Part shown: positions 43,101-46,100 of the stretch, piece after piece | Layout: every line of letters starts with the position of its first letter | Numbering within the stretch: position 1 is the stretch's first letter | DNA from: Arenicola marina | Lineage: Eukaryota > Annelida > Polychaeta > Arenicolidae | Length of the DNA stretch: 64,000 bases | Reading direction: 5' to 3' | Assembly (NCBI GenBank): GCA_964019135.1 | Contig: OZ025260.1 | Span: 12,704,254-12,768,253, forward strand | Translations under genes and position numbers: made by a program | Notes under the pieces: generated by a model | Seen by the model: the letters and a program-made list of their open reading frames with translations, nothing else | Database searches by the model: none | What the model was told of the DNA's origin: nothing

Positions 43101-46100
43101 CCAGCTTTTGTTCGATTTTTTCTTGGGTCTTTGCCAGTGTTCGGTCCAGTTTAAAATCAATCTCTTTTCATGGTAACTGCCCTAGTTTTAAGCAAATTCA
43201 AGTACATTGAATCGACTTCAACGCCCATTTCTGTTTTTATGACCTTTTCCAGGCATCAGTCAAAATTTAAGCCCTTTTCAAGCCTGTGCGCACCCTGATT
43301 TTATTTTTCCGGGATGTTCCTTGACCCAAAATGGGCTTGATGTGCACAAGGCACGATTATATCATTTAATGCTTGCGACAACAGAGAAATTAGGGTAAGT
43401 TAGTGACTTCTAAAGAGACGACGTCTGACCTATTAATCGATCATTCATTTTCGATGGCCTCGTAAAAATATATAACATTACATCACACTATTTCAGAAAT
43501 AAATCATGACAGGCTTGTTAAATCGACCCATGGGAAAACTGGCAAGATCGAAGTGGATTGGTTTCAATACAACGACGCTAAAATACGCAATAGAGCGCAT
43601 GATCTGCGGTCAGCGCCTATATCTTATGGTTGCCACATGGACTCCTATCCATGTATCACGGCATCGGAGACCCGACCCCAAGTGACCACATCATAATATA
43701 GGAATAATACTGCATATATTCCTGAATATCGACATACACGTTATCCAGATATTGTCATAAATACTTCACAATACCGCGACTACACTCTAAGAACCAAACA
43801 ACGGAACGCATTTGAAACAGGAGATAACTATTAAGAATAATACATAGTTACGAGACTAACATTATCAGTCGCGAGCGAAAATATGAAATAAATACGGTAA
43901 CTGCCTAGCGTAATATATAATACAGTAAGTAAAACATTTAAAGAGAACACAACTAAATAACTGAATGAACAGAATATTTCTACTGCCAGTAAATCAGATG
44001 ATATACTAAGATGCGGCAGCTTAAGTTTTAAATAGTTTCTTGACAGGTACCTTCATGAGTTTCCCGATAATTGTGTCCTTCAAGCTAAATTTGGACTGAA
44101 AATTGACCACCTTAAAGTTGCCATCGACGTAAAGAGTTCAGGCTTACTCGATAGCTCACTCTCAAAGGAACAAAGAAATTTTTTGGTTTTATATTACATA
44201 TGTAATATTTACACAATTGTAGCGTATTGATTTAGAATTAAACTTGAAAACATAAGTGACGTCATGTTTCGCAGTGACGTCATCATTGTCCATTTTCTGT
44301 TGCATGTGATCCTGCGAGATCATTTTTATAAGTGATGCCTTTATTGTTATTTGCACGTTGTACAATTGTCATTTAATGTCACATCGATTAGTGACGGCAC
44401 TCCCCAACATTTACCTGTTGTATATGACCTCGACATCACTTTAATCAATGACGTCATCACTGCCTTTTACCTGTTGTATAATTGCCCCTTAAAGGAAGCC
44501 GCCAGCCTGGCCTCTAACGCTGCTTTACCGATTCATATAGTACCCAAGTGTCTATCCTCAAAAGTACAGCATTTCCCGTCCTGTGTGTAGCTCACAGTAA
44601 AATTTAGAAGTGACCGCCAGCCACGATGTTGCCGCTTAACCAGGCGGCAGCCCTTTTTGGAGGTGTGTCCGCGATTGACCAACCAGGAGGCGATACTCTA
44701 ATTATATTTAAATCGGAAATGACGCCTACTGTGTGAGCAAAACAAGAGCGCGTGATCATCGTTAATATAAACAGCTGCGAATCTAACTCCAATTGTGGCC
44801 ATTTTTGCAGGAGACAAACGTCGCCAGACGTATATCAATTTGTCTGGATGGTATTTTCCATGACACATTAAGATCGCGGTCTACTGCGCGGTTTGAAACT
44901 GCCGCAATTCATCCGTAAAAATTACATCCATCAGTGACATCATCTCCGCCCATTACCTGCTGTATGCGGTCCTGCAGCGTCACCTCCAGAAGTGACGTCA
45001 TCACCGCCCATTACCTGTTGTATGTGGTCCTGCAGCGTCACCTCCAGCAGTGACGTCATCTCCGCCCATTACCTGCTGTATATGGTCCTGCAGCGTCACC
45101 TCCAGCAGTGACGTCATCACCGCCCATTACCTGCTGTATATGGTCCTGCAGCGTCACCTCCAGCAGTGACGTCATCTCCGCCCATTACCTGCTGTATGTG
45201 GTCCTGCAGCGTCACCTCCAGCAGTGACGTCATCACCGCCCATTACCTGCTGTATGTGGTCCTGCAGCGTCACCTCCAGCAGTGACGTCATCACCGCCCA
45301 TTACCTGCCGTATGTGGTCCTGCAGCGTCACCTCCAGCAGTGACGTCATATCCGCCCATTACCTGCTCTATATGATCCCGACATCACCTCCAGCAGTGAC
45401 GTCATCACCGCCCATTACCTGCTGTATATGGTCCTGCAGCGTCACCTCCAGCAGTGACGTCAGGTAGGCGAGGCGGGTGTGGTAGGCCGCTCCTAGGATG
45501 GGCAGCTTGGTGAGGTAGACGTGGAGGCTGCCCTTAGGGGTGGACACGGCCAGCAGCTGTCCGTCGTCCGTCCACTCGATGCGGTCCAGGGAGCGCTCCT
45601 CATCCAGGGTGATGATGGCGTAGATCTCCTTCGGGTCAGACAGGTCGTGTATCTTGACGCTACAGAAGCGGGGTCGCACAACAGTACGGCACATTTTTAA
45701 TACTATTTATAATATTTAATATATGGACATTTAAATGGAATTTGAACTAAGCAGGGGACAAGCGAGGTCGCAGATATTTATATCGAAACACTGGTAGAAC
45801 AATGAACCTTGAACTAACAGGGATAGATTTATGTTACGTTTTTGGTCGCTTTATCTAGTTAGCGGATTCATAGTTTGTAGTAAAGCGCCGAAATCGTGCC
45901 TTGACTCTGCTCGATATACATCGGCAGCCTTCACACCCAAACAATACCCCCCCCCCGCCCCCACCCACCAATAATCCCGGAATAGTATTTAGATGTATCG
46001 ATACGTATCTATACATATTACCACTACAACTTTTCAAAAACCAAATGCAGAAATCTTCCGTCTCCTATGAAAATAATAATTCAAAAACAAGCCAATCGGT

